Shown: positions 1 to 6,095, numbered from the stretch's first letter. The stretch is DNA of 7,305 nucleotides from Anaerolineae bacterium (GCA_025454565.1 JALOOE010000106.1:1-7305), one strand, 5' to 3'. Program-made: numbers and translations. The notes: a model not told the origin generated them from the sequence alone.

Positions 1-1023
1 ATAGGGGCCGTAGGTCTGGGCGAAGAGTGGCAGCGCCTCGCGGACGGCGCGGAGCGCAGCCTCCGCGCCCGCTTTGTGCCCGGCGAGATGGTAGACCTGG
101 ACGGGGATCCCGCTCACATCCGCGCGGCTCGCAACCAGCCGGTCGCTCACTGCGAAGGCGAAGCCCCGCGCCCGATCGAGCTTGAAACGCCAGACGCCAT
201 CCTTCGCCTCTTGCAAGCCTGCGCCAATCACCGTTTGCCCCGCTGGCGCGGCCACCGTCACCTCGTAGTCCGCGACCTCGTACACGATCGGATCACCAAC
301 CGGATGATACGGGGTCAGCAGCCAGCCGCGCGGCTTGGTGTAAGGCGCCAGGACAGGGTGCCAGTACCCGGCGATCATCCCCAGATCGGACCAGCCCAGC
401 GCGTGTGCGGCCGAGATACCTTCGCCCCCGGCCGCCGGAAGATTCAGGACGTAGTCGATGCAGATCGTGATCTCAGACGCGGCACGCGCGCCGTCGGGCA
501 GGCTCAAGCGGAGCGTGGCGCCGCTCAGATTGGCGGGCAGCGGCGCCGGCGATCCGGCGAGGCGAGCATTCGCCAGCCGGAATATCCCTGTCGCATGATT
601 GGCCGGCACGTTGAACAGCACTTCACCGGTGCTCAACCGCTCGCGATCCGCCAGCGCGACCTGCTGCTTGACCTGGAGGCGGTGGGCTATCGGGTCGGCG
701 GCGACATCGAAGCGATAGCGTGGCATGCTGTTGCCAGTCGGGAGGGGCGCGCAGCTATCAGCCGACGGCGTGACGCTCGGGGCGAGGAGCGCCGATGGCT
801 GCGCGGTGGAGGAAGACGCTGTCTCAGTCGGGGTCGATGCGGCCGGAGCGCGCGACGCCGGTGGCGCTGGCGTACCGGGCAGGCTGGACTGCGTCTGTGG
901 CGGCGGCGCGGATGGCGGCGTTACCACAGACGGGCGCGGCGCACAGGCGGTCAGCAAGAAAAGGACCGCGATTGCCAGCCAGTTCTGCAAACCCCTTGCG
1001 TTGGGGGCGATATAGGTGTACAA
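1..1023 (-). CDS. Lipoprotein related to M1-family aminopeptidases, C-terminus cut by window edge
   Basis: The minus frame is open from the left edge to about 1023, giving 341 residues with the C-terminus missing. Numbering from a TTG at 1023, residues 15-27 form a hydrophobic core ending in the lipobox L-T-A-C, with lipidated Cys27, so the protein is probably anchored outside the cytoplasmic membrane. Residues 28 to about 100 are a Pro/Ser/Thr/Ala-rich linker. From about 101 the sequence resembles the beta-rich N-terminal domain of M1 (gluzincin) peptidases, and the end (PVQVYHL, then LFAQTYGPY) resembles the entry to their catalytic domain. The HEXXH zinc motif would lie beyond the edge, so activity cannot be judged. 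No ATG is available. TTG 1023 (preceded by AGGAAAGA) gives an N-region containing an Arg; TTG 990 is the alternative, but its AAGGGG is too close. The family call is from memory of sequence style and is fairly confident; the start is weak. Confidence 0.75.
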   Translation of the reverse strand, partial: MYTYIAPNARGLQNWLAIAVLFLLTACAPRPSVVTPPSAPPPQTQSSLPGTPAPPASRAPAASTPTETASSSTAQPSALLAPSVTPSADSCAPLPTGNSMPRYRFDVAADPIAHRLQVKQQVALADRERLSTGEVLFNVPANHATGIFRLANARLAGSPAPLPANLSGATLRLSLPDGARAASEITICIDYVLNLPAAGGEGISAAHALGWSDLGMIAGYWHPVLAPYTKPRGWLLTPYHPVGDPIVYEVADYEVTVAAPAGQTVIGAGLQEAKDGVWRFKLDRARGFAFAVSDRLVASRADVSGIPVQVYHLAGHKAGAEAALRAVREALPLFAQTYGPY

Positions 1024-1024
1024 T
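996..1024 (+). promoter_or_regulatory. Likely sigma-70-type promoter of spoVS
   Basis: TTGCGT (996-1001) and TACAAT (1019-1024) are separated by 17 bp, reading toward spoVS, whose start codon lies 85 bp downstream. It overlaps the 5' end of the divergent lipoprotein gene, so the two transcription units may interfere. Assigned by eye to the housekeeping consensus. Confidence 0.5.
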
Positions 1025-1109
1025 CTTTCCTGATAAACCAGTGTGTCGGATGAATTTCCCTGGCTTTGTGAGTATGTGTCGCAGCTACATCGCTGCCAGG
1101 AGACGCACC

Positions 1110-1379
1110 ATGGAGATGATCAAAGTATCGGCACAGTCCCGCTCCACCGCGGTAGCCGGCGCAATCGCCGGCGTGATGCGCGAACGCAAGTATGTGGAGG
1201 TGCAGGCCATCGGCGCCAGCGCCGTCAACCAGGCGATCAAGGCGGTGGCCATTGCACGAGATTACCTGGCTTTGGATGGCATGCCGATTGTCTGTATTCC
1301 GGAGTTCGTCGAAGTTATCATCGACGGACAGGAGCGCACGGCAGTGAAGCTGGTCGTCGAGCCCCGCAACGCGTCGTGA
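1110..1379 (+). CDS. spoVS: SpoVS-family protein (stage V sporulation protein S homologue)
   Basis: The 89-residue product matches SpoVS over its whole length. The opening MEMIKVSAQS, then VAGAIAGVMRER, QAIGASAVNQAIKAVAIAR and the ending IDGQERTAVKLVVEP are hallmark segments of this very conserved small alpha/beta (Alba-like fold) family. In Bacillus subtilis SpoVS affects septation and spore coat assembly. The family is also widespread in non-sporulating bacteria, where its role is unclear and a nucleic-acid-binding role is suspected. The start at 1110 has AGGAGA at 1098-1103, about 6 nt upstream; the in-frame ATG at 1116 lacks a properly spaced site. It is the only plus-strand gene here, apparently monocistronic, with a promoter at 996-1024 and a terminator just after the TGA stop. 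Confidence 0.96.
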   Translation: MEMIKVSAQSRSTAVAGAIAGVMRERKYVEVQAIGASAVNQAIKAVAIARDYLALDGMPIVCIPEFVEVIIDGQERTAVKLVVEPRNAS

Positions 1380-1395
1380 GGTCAATTGTTGCACG

Positions 1396-1457
1396 GCCCC
1401 GCGCCGCCTGCGCCTTCTTTGCTGGAGAGGCGCAGGTGGCGTGGGGCTTCGTTTCTT
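1396..1457 (+). terminator. Rho-independent terminator after spoVS
   Basis: A 20-bp stem (1396-1415 with 1428-1447) contains only Watson-Crick pairs plus two G-U wobbles on the plus-strand RNA, closes a 12-nt loop, and is followed by TTCGTTTCTTT. It lies between the convergent stops of spoVS (1379) and ricT (1457). The T-rich tail is only on the spoVS side; for ricT the hairpin may still act as a transcript end or barrier. Confidence 0.9.
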
Positions 1458-2488
1458 TACCGCTTTTTGCGCCGCGAGCGTGATCGCGCCCCCGCGCCTT
1501 GACCCCCTGACGCCGGTTGCGCCTGTGCGTCCCCCGTGCCACCGCTGAGTTCGCCGTCATCGAGCCGCGCCGACGCGCGCGCTGCATCCTCTGCCGATGC
1601 ACTCTCGGCCTCGTCCCCTGACCCGACAATCGTCCGGCGTTTTGCACACCCCGCGCATCCGCCCTTGGCAGCACCTTCCGCGCTAGCGGGCTCCGGAAGC
1701 GCCACTTCGACATACTGGAGGCTCTCGCCGGGCCCCTCCACCACTGCTATGACGGAATTCTTCAAAATATTGAGCTGTTTGATCCGTCCCGGCCCCTGCG
1801 GCGTGTCGATGATGCTGTTCACCTTCGGCATGCGCTGGCGCGCTTCGGTATAGAAGTCGTTTTCGTAACTCAAACAGCAGAGCAGCCGGCCGCACACGCC
1901 CGACACCTCGGACGCGTTGAGCGGCAGGTCTTGGGATTTCGCCATCTTGATCGAGACCGGCGCGAACTCGCGCAGCCAGGAGGCGCAGCACAACGGCCGG
2001 CCGCATCGCCCATAGCCGCCGAGAAACTTGGCCTCGTCGCGCACGCCTACCTGACGCATCTCCACCCGCGTGTGCAGGGCCTGGCTGAGATCATGCACCA
2101 GGTTGCGGAAGTCGATGCGCTGCTCCGACGAGAAGTAAACCACCACGCTGCCGCCGTCGAAGCTGTATTCCGTCTTGACGACCTTCATGTCGAGCCTCAA
2201 GGCGTCGGCTCGCTTCTGGCAGATCTCGCGGGTCTCCGTCTCCTTGTGCGCCGCTTGATCGTGCTGCACCATGTCCCAGGCCGTGGCCCGGCGCACCACC
2301 GGTTTCAGGCTGCCGGTGAGCTCGCTTGGCGCGACCTCGCGCGGGGGAAACACGACCTGTCCCAGCGTGCGGCCGCGCGCCGTATCCACCACCACGCGCT
2401 CATCCGCTTGCAGATCATCGTGGCCTGCGGGGTCGAAATAGTAAACTTTGGTCACGGGTTGGAAAGCCACACCCACCACTAACGGCAT
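1457..2488 (-). CDS. ricT: RicT/YaaT, PSP1-domain regulatory iron-sulfur protein
   Basis: The 343-residue protein has the PSP1 (RicT/YaaT) fold over about residues 1-265. Conserved features include the opening VVGVAFQPVTKVYYFDP, the middle TEYSFDGGSVVVYFSSEQRIDFRNLV (about 106-131), and two cysteine boxes, GRCGRPLCC (160-168) and GVCGRLLCC (197-205). In Bacillus, RicT works with RicA and RicF in an Fe-S-containing Y complex that stimulates Spo0A phosphorylation and RNase Y-dependent mRNA maturation; the cysteine boxes are the likely cluster ligands. Two further cysteines (C278, C281) sit before a low-complexity Ala/Gly/Ser tail ending in a basic stretch. A GTG at 2497 would extend it by three residues, but the GAGGAG site abuts that GTG and is 8 nt from the ATG at 2488, so I chose 2488. 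It follows holB by 120 bp, as in Bacillus. Confidence 0.95.
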   Translation of the reverse strand: MPLVVGVAFQPVTKVYYFDPAGHDDLQADERVVVDTARGRTLGQVVFPPREVAPSELTGSLKPVVRRATAWDMVQHDQAAHKETETREICQKRADALRLDMKVVKTEYSFDGGSVVVYFSSEQRIDFRNLVHDLSQALHTRVEMRQVGVRDEAKFLGGYGRCGRPLCCASWLREFAPVSIKMAKSQDLPLNASEVSGVCGRLLCCLSYENDFYTEARQRMPKVNSIIDTPQGPGRIKQLNILKNSVIAVVEGPGESLQYVEVALPEPASAEGAAKGGCAGCAKRRTIVGSGDEAESASAEDAARASARLDDGELSGGTGDAQAQPASGGQGAGARSRSRRKKR

Positions 2489-2493
2489 TCTGC

Positions 2494-2608
2494 TCACTCC
2501 TCACAAAGTGAAGCGTGAAACGTGATACGTGAAGTAAGACCAACCGCTTGCCGGTCAGCCGGAAAATCACGCATCACCCGTCACGCGTCACGTATCATTC
2601 GTCACGTG
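2494..2608. repeat. Heptamer repeat cluster filling the holB-ricT gap
   Basis: Positions 2508-2535 are four tandem 7-mers of the form GTGANNN (GTGAAGC, GTGAAAC, GTGATAC, GTGAAGT). Directly before them in the same 7-bp phase are two inverted units, TCACTCC (2494-2500) and TCACAAA (2501-2507). Positions 2567-2608 are six units TCACNNN (one is TCATTCG), the last ending at the base next to the holB stop codon. The two blocks are in opposite orientation and could pair; TGATACGTGA (2523-2532) and TCACGTATCA (2588-2597) are exact complements. The 31 bp between them (2536-2566) is not repetitive. The ribosome binding site of ricT lies inside the first two units. Function unknown. Confidence 0.85.
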
Positions 2609-3601
2609 CTACGCCACCGCTGGCTTGGGCAGCCGCAGCGCCAACACATCCAGCGCCAGCCGCGCGTTGACATTGGCCTTGATCCGGTGCAGTGTTTGCA
2701 TCAGGTCAGCCAGCGCGCCCTCCACCTGCTCTGGGCGGAAGAGAAGGGCCTGCTGCGTCAACTGCACCCGGCGATCCAGGTTGATCACCCCGTCGGGGTT
2801 GCCGCGCTGGATCAGCAAGACATCGCGCCACCAGGTGGCCCATTGGCCCAGCGTCTCCTCGATGGTGTCGGCGTGGCGGCTCAACGACTCGGCGTAGCCC
2901 AACCGGCTGCTGGCGCCATCGGTTGTCAGCGCCAGCAGCTCATCGATGTGCCGGCCGCGGGTCTGCACCACTTCCGGATGCGCTAGAGCGTCCAACGCCC
3001 ATCCGGCGCGGCCGCCGCTGAGCCGCGCCAACAACTCGGCCTGCTCCGGCGTTGCGCCACGCGCTTCCAAGGCCGCTCGCACCTGCTCCAACGGCGCCGG
3101 CCGCAGCCCCACGACTTGGCAGCGCGAAAGCACGGTCGGCAGCACTAGATCGCGACGGTGGCTGGTCAGCAGCAGGATGACGTGCGGCGGCGGCTCCTCC
3201 AGCGTCTTGAGCAGCGCGTTGGCTGCGGGCGGCGTCGCCCGCTCGATCTCGCGGATGATGAAGATCTTGAAGCGGCCTTCGAGCGGCGAAAGCGCCGCGT
3301 CCGCTTGCAGGACGCGCACCTGCTCGATCTGGATCGTGTTTTTTTCGGCAGCGATGATCTGCAAGTCGGGATAGCGGCCCTGGGCGATGCGCTGGCAGGT
3401 GCGGCACGGCTCGCCACTGGCGCACGCTGCGCCGCTCCCGCGTTCGCAGAGGATGGCCTGGGCGAACGCGCGGGCCAGCGTCGCCTTGCCGACCTGCGCC
3501 GGCCCGGTGAACAGATAGGCGTGGCTCAGCCGGCCGCTGGCAACGCTCTGCGCCAGTAGATTCACCGCCCATTCGTGACCAACGATCGGCCAAGTCGACA
3601 T
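2609..3601 (-). CDS. holB: DNA polymerase III delta prime subunit (clamp loader)
   Basis: The 330-residue protein is a AAA+ clamp-loader subunit that helps load the sliding clamp on DNA. It starts with the family signature IVGHEWAVNLLAQSV, followed by RLSHAYLFTGPAQVGKA (24-40), a P-loop-like segment. Four cysteines (C52, C60, C66, C69) form the expected zinc module. NALLKTLEEPP (128-138) and the SRC motif (159-161, arginine finger) are clear. The P-loop has Ala where Ser or Thr should follow the Lys, and the Walker B position reads IIREIER instead of the usual IIDEAD, so it is probably not an ATPase, as for E. coli delta prime. The C-terminal helical region is normal in length. The ATG at 3601 has only a weak site (GGGATT) upstream. 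It is followed by ricT, an order known from Bacillus. The promoter is probably at 3765-3794. Confidence 0.95.
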   Translation of the reverse strand: MSTWPIVGHEWAVNLLAQSVASGRLSHAYLFTGPAQVGKATLARAFAQAILCERGSGAACASGEPCRTCQRIAQGRYPDLQIIAAEKNTIQIEQVRVLQADAALSPLEGRFKIFIIREIERATPPAANALLKTLEEPPPHVILLLTSHRRDLVLPTVLSRCQVVGLRPAPLEQVRAALEARGATPEQAELLARLSGGRAGWALDALAHPEVVQTRGRHIDELLALTTDGASSRLGYAESLSRHADTIEETLGQWATWWRDVLLIQRGNPDGVINLDRRVQLTQQALLFRPEQVEGALADLMQTLHRIKANVNARLALDVLALRLPKPAVA

Positions 3602-3613
3602 GAAGCCAATCCC

Positions 3614-3731
3614 GCAACTGCTCCGCGGACCTTAGGGTCCGTAAAGGAATAAGTTCCGCCGTTGGCTCGGTCGGAGACCGGCCAAAGCGGGAAGTAATAC
3701 TTTTACAGACCCTTAGTCTGCCGGCAGTTGC
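3614..3731. repeat. Long imperfect inverted repeat in the holB leader, MITE-like
   Basis: The left arm (3614-3672) and right arm (3676-3731) are imperfect complements around a 3-nt centre, GGA. In the core (3632-3672 with 3676-3715) roughly 31 of 41 aligned positions match. The outer ends GCAACTGC (3614-3621) and GCAGTTGC (3724-3731) are exact complements. Left TTAGGGTCCGTAAA corresponds to right TAAGGGTCTGTAAA read on the other strand. There is no open frame inside. The size and near-full-length symmetry suggest a small non-autonomous element or a deliberate RNA hairpin. It lies between the presumed holB promoter and the holB start codon, so it would be transcribed. Confidence 0.75.
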
Positions 3732-3764
3732 ATGTGAAGTGCCATTACCAGTTCAATCAGCAGG

Positions 3765-3794
3765 ATTGTAGCATATACTACGGAGACGCGCCAA
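3765..3794 (-). promoter_or_regulatory. Likely sigma-70-type promoter of holB-ricT
   Basis: On the minus strand TTGGCG (3794-3789) and TACAAT (3770-3765) are 18 bp apart, and a TG two bases ahead of the -10 box (TGCTACAAT) gives an extended -10. The predicted transcript begins near 3758 and has a leader of about 155 nt before holB that includes the whole inverted repeat 3614-3731. Confidence 0.5.
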
Positions 3795-3862
3795 CAAGCG
3801 AGGCGTAGAGGCGATAGTCTATTCCAGGCGGTGCCGGCCTACTGGATGCCGGTAGAACAATC

Positions 3863-3894
3863 GAGCGTCGATACTGGATTCAGCATCGACGCTC
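3863..3894 (-). terminator. Possible terminator hairpin after the peroxiredoxin gene
   Basis: A perfect 10-bp inverted repeat, GAGCGTCGAT (3863-3872) and ATCGACGCTC (3885-3894), with a 12-nt loop starts 28 nt downstream of the peroxiredoxin stop. The minus-strand bases that follow (GATTGTTCTA) are only moderately T-rich, so termination would be weak or factor-assisted. Confidence 0.5.
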
Positions 3895-3922
3895 ACAGAA
3901 AGCAGGTCGCCGGCCAATCCGT

Positions 3923-4624
3923 TTAGGGCTTCCAGACCTCCCAGACCCGGCCAACCAGCGCCGGCCCGGGCTTAAGCGTTACCTGCCCCGGCTCCCAGCC
4001 CGAAGGGGTCACTTCGCCGGTGGCACGCACGTGCTGGAACGCCTTCACCTGCCGCAACAGCTCCTTGGGATTGCGGCCCACCTCCGGTGCCAGCACTTCC
4101 ATCGCGCGGATCACGAAATCGGGGTCAATAATGAACCGGCCACGGATATCCACGCCGGCCGCCTCGTCGTACACGCCGTAGATCGCGCCGATCTTGCCCC
4201 CGCCGTCGGACAACATCGGGAAGGGCACGCCCCCCTGCAGCATTTTGGAAAGCTCATGTTCCTGCCACATCTTGTGAACGAACCGGCTGTCGGTGCTCAT
4301 GGAGAGCACGACCACATCCAGCGCCTTGAACTCGTCGTACATGGCGGCGACCGCCGCCAGTTCCGTGGGTCAGACGAAGGTGAAGTCTCCGGGGTAGAAG
4401 CAAAGGACAATCCACTTGCCCTTGTAGTCCGAGAGTTTGACAGGCTGAAAGCCCACGCCCTCAATAAACGCGGTGGCCTCGAAATCAATGGCCTCCTTGC
4501 CGACACGTGCGAGCATCTTGGTCACCTCCTGTGTTGGTGAGATCGCCCCCGCGGGGAGGGGCGGCAGGGCGGGCAGGATCGGCCCGCGGGTGGGTTTGAC
4601 ACAACCCTCTTTCAGTTCCGGCAT
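3923..4624 (-). CDS. Selenocysteine-containing peroxiredoxin (AhpC/Prx1-like), in-frame TGA at the catalytic residue
   Basis: Read as one frame with TGA 4372-4370 as selenocysteine, the product has 233 residues. It reduces hydroperoxides in the cytoplasm. Seen: KLSDYKGKWIVLCFYPGD, then the active-site motif P78-GDFT82-FV-Sec85-PTE, then STDSRFVHKMW, the conserved RGRFIIDP (161-168, Arg161) and a C-terminal GEVTPSGWEPG (203-213). In Prx1/AhpC proteins the residue at 85 is the peroxidatic Cys in FTFVCPTE, so the TGA is exactly at the catalytic position, and a SECIS-like hairpin follows it. Both halves are in one frame and intact, which argues against decay. The resolving Cys, expected in VCPxGW, is Thr206, suggesting a 1-Cys-like mechanism with an outside reductant. 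ATG 4624 has AAAGGAGG 5 nt upstream; ATG 4516 (Met37) has AGGAGGT 7 nt upstream and matches the usual family N-terminus, placing Sec at 49. A Pro-rich 36-residue extension separates them. The alternative is a pseudogene with one nonsense codon. Confidence 0.9.
4342..4372 (-). promoter_or_regulatory. Sec UGA codon and bacterial SECIS-like hairpin
   Basis: The UGA is 4372-4370. Bases 11-17 after it (UGGCGGC) pair perfectly with bases 22-28 (GCCGCCA), closing the tetraloop GGUC at bases 18-21 (stem-loop 4359-4342). Bacterial SECIS elements need a G in the first two loop positions about 16-37 nt after the UGA. E. coli fdhF presents GGUC in its apical loop at nearly the same distance, and SelB contacts the G and U. 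The bulged U of the fdhF stem is absent here. The hairpin lies within codons for E-L-A-A-V-A-A-M of the peroxiredoxin. Confidence 0.85.
4514..4530 (-). promoter_or_regulatory. Internal ribosome binding site and second start of the peroxiredoxin
   Basis: AGGAGGT (4530-4524) precedes the in-frame ATG 4516-4514 by 7 nt, within the coding sequence started at 4624. Starting here gives a 197-residue protein beginning MLARVGKEAIDFEATA, the usual N-terminal boundary of Prx1/AhpC proteins. The upstream start has an equally strong site, so both forms may be made. Confidence 0.65.
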
Positions 4625-4696
4625 GGTAACCTCCTTTGTTACCGATTTGCGTCCTCACTATTCCCTTGCGACGGACGGCGGTCGTTGCACACATGC

Positions 4697-4702
4697 ATTA
4701 TA
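4697..4702 (-). promoter_or_regulatory. -10 box of the peroxiredoxin promoter
   Basis: A perfect TATAAT lies on the minus strand at 4702-4697, in the 103-bp gap after the methyltransferase stop and 72 bp upstream of the peroxiredoxin ATG. No good -35 hexamer is visible at 16-18 bp spacing (TCTGGC at 17 bp), so an activator may help. The gene could therefore be expressed separately from the upstream series. Confidence 0.55.
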
Positions 4703-4727
4703 CCGCGTGGCCCGGTTGCGCCAGAAT

Positions 4728-5177
4728 TCACATCCAGCGCCTCGCCTTAGCCCTGTAATCCAGCCATTCCTGGCCGAACTTCTCGCCCAGCATCCGCTCT
4801 TCGACCACGATGAAGACCCGATCCATCACGACGGCGAAGATAGGGACGATGATGAACGGCGTCAAGGATCCCAGCAGGATCGCCAGCCCGAGCAGGATCA
4901 GCACGAAGCCCAGGTACATCGGGTGCCGGGAGATCCGGTAGACGCCATCGGTCACCAGGGCTGCCGATTTCTGGAAGGGTTTGACTGTCGTCTTGGCGTT
5001 GCGGAAGGCCTTGTCGGCGCGCAGGTTGAGCGCTATCCCCAGCGCTACGGAGAGCGCGCCAAAGAGATCCCAGGGAAATGGGATGATCCTCTGCACGGGG
5101 ACCAGGAAGTGGAGCGTGACCATCACAACGATGGCGATCCCCAGGTACATCGGAGGCAACACGGATCTGCGTTTCAT
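4728..5177 (-). CDS. ICMT/PEMT-type integral membrane methyltransferase
   Basis: The 149-residue membrane protein has about four hydrophobic segments (roughly 8-28, 36-52, 88-106, 107-126). It carries the hallmark of the isoprenylcysteine carboxyl methyltransferase / phospholipid methyltransferase superfamily: GVYRISRHPMYLG (78-90), then EERMLGEKFGQEWLDYRAKARRW (126-148). In this family the RHPxYxG and EE motifs bind S-adenosylmethionine. Bacterial members have few proven substrates, so isoprenylcysteine methylation should not be assumed. The ATG at 5177 has GGGAGGAAG about 3-6 nt upstream and lies 12 bp after the universal stress protein stop, so the two are almost surely co-transcribed. A proline-rich or other extra domain is not seen; the length is normal for bacterial members. 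The stop is TGA. Confidence 0.88.
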   Translation of the reverse strand: MKRRSVLPPMYLGIAIVVMVTLHFLVPVQRIIPFPWDLFGALSVALGIALNLRADKAFRNAKTTVKPFQKSAALVTDGVYRISRHPMYLGFVLILLGLAILLGSLTPFIIVPIFAVVMDRVFIVVEERMLGEKFGQEWLDYRAKARRWM

Positions 5178-5189
5178 CCGCTTCCTCCC

Positions 5190-6095
5190 TCACAGCGACG
5201 TAGTCTCTGCCGGCGCCGTCGGGCGGATGAGCAGGACGGGCAGCGGACTGCGCCGGACGACCTCCAGCGCCACACTGCCGAGGAGCAGGCGCACGACGCC
5301 GGTGCGCCCGTGGGTTGCCATCACGATCAACTCGGGTCCCAACGCCGCGCCGCGATAGACGATGACATCGGCGGGCCACCCTTCCCGTACGACCATCTGC
5401 ACGGATAGGCCTTCGCCGCGCAGGCGCTGGGCCACATCTGCCAGGTATGACTCGGCCTCCCGATATTCCTCTTCAAGAGACTCCTGCACCAAGCCCACCC
5501 CTGGGTAGCTGTACGATCCCACGGGCCGCGCAACGGCCCGCAACAGCAGGAGCGTTCCGCCAAACACGCGGGCCAGGGACGCAGCGTGAGGTAGCGCTAT
5601 CTCGGCGAACGGCGAGCCATCCAGCGGCACAAGTATTGACGCCTGTGCGGATTGCGGCCCCAGCGTGGCGACCTCACCGGTGGGATGCACCAGTAGAACC
5701 GGCGCAGGGCTGCGAGCCAACACCTGTTCGGCCACCGATCCATAGATCCAGCGGCCCAGGCCCGATCGGCCGTGCGTGCACATCACTACCAGGTCGGCCC
5801 CGTGCAGGCCGATCTCCAGCAGGATGGACTGTGCGGCATCACCGTAGGGCACGGCCGCCTCGACGCTCAGGCCCTGCTCGGACACCTCGGTTGCCAGGGC
5901 CCGCAGGTACGCCTCGGCCTCCTCCACGGCCTGGCATTGTGCCTCAGTCGGATCTGCGCCCGGGAAGACCGAGACACTGGCCGCGCGAACGAGGACTAGC
6001 TGGGCATTCATGGTTTGCGCCAACGCGGTGGCCATCGGTAGCGCGCGCTCGCTGAATGCCGAACCGTCCAACGGCACGAGCATCGTGTGATGCAT
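5190..6095 (-). CDS. Universal stress protein with two UspA domains
   Basis: The 301-residue protein is two UspA domains in tandem: about 1-137 (starting MLVPLDGSAFSERALP, ending APVLLVHP) and about 152-292 (starting SILVPLDGSPFAEIALP, ending LPVLLIRP). Each has the nucleotide-binding loop of ATP-binding members in the form THG, nine residues, GS: THGRSGLGRWIYGS (107-120) and THGRTGVVRLLLGS (261-274). The first Gly of the usual G-2x-G-9x-G(S/T) motif is Cys in one domain and Ala in the other. Such proteins are cytoplasmic and linked to stress, energy status and redox state; no specific target can be read from the sequence. The ATG at 6095 has AGGAGG 6 nt upstream. It sits 58 bp after the small DUF5320-like gene and 12 bp before the methyltransferase. 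Confidence 0.95.
   Translation of the reverse strand: MHHTMLVPLDGSAFSERALPMATALAQTMNAQLVLVRAASVSVFPGADPTEAQCQAVEEAEAYLRALATEVSEQGLSVEAAVPYGDAAQSILLEIGLHGADLVVMCTHGRSGLGRWIYGSVAEQVLARSPAPVLLVHPTGEVATLGPQSAQASILVPLDGSPFAEIALPHAASLARVFGGTLLLLRAVARPVGSYSYPGVGLVQESLEEEYREAESYLADVAQRLRGEGLSVQMVVREGWPADVIVYRGAALGPELIVMATHGRTGVVRLLLGSVALEVVRRSPLPVLLIRPTAPAETTSL

Larger units (their letters stand above)
3602..3922. other. Gene-free stretch between holB and the peroxiredoxin gene
   Basis: No credible coding frame is seen on either strand in these 321 bp. In minus-strand order it holds a possible terminator hairpin of the peroxiredoxin gene (3863-3894), a sigma-70-like promoter for holB (3765-3794), and a long imperfect inverted repeat (3614-3731) that would fold in the holB leader RNA. 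A short inverted pair CCGGC/GCCGG also flanks 3834-3853. The remainder shows nothing I can assign. Confidence 0.7.

Noticed and set aside
76..1053. Long open frame on the plus strand (325 codons)
   Set aside because: Arg-rich, low-complexity product with no recognisable domain, antisense to the M1-like lipoprotein whose minus frame shows a signal peptide, lipobox and family-like sequence.
1931..2482. Plus-strand open frame of 183 codons
   Set aside because: Antisense to ricT, whose product is clearly recognisable; the plus product has no family features.
2494..2608. CRISPR array
   Set aside because: Repeat units are 7 bp, contiguous and in both orientations; there are no 25-40 bp repeats with spacers.
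3602..3922. tRNA or riboswitch in the holB upstream gap
   Set aside because: No cloverleaf, TTCGANNC-type arm or known riboswitch core could be recognised by eye; only the inverted repeats and promoter stand out.
3923..4342. Independent gene starting at ATG 4342 (the part after the TGA)
   Set aside because: No ribosome binding site precedes it, the ATG borders the SECIS stem, and the product would begin in mid-fold without the active site.
4370..4372. General reassignment of TGA as a sense codon
   Set aside because: spoVS, the Usp, the methyltransferase and the CGGC gene all end in TGA at the expected family C-termini, and Trp is encoded by TGG.
4473..5408. Plus-strand open frame of 311 codons
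   Set aside because: Crosses the promoter region and lies antisense to three recognised genes; the His/Asp/Arg-rich product is typical of a shadow frame.
5447..6055. Plus-strand open frame of 202 codons
   Set aside because: Antisense to the tandem UspA gene; the Pro/Arg-rich product arises from high G+C.
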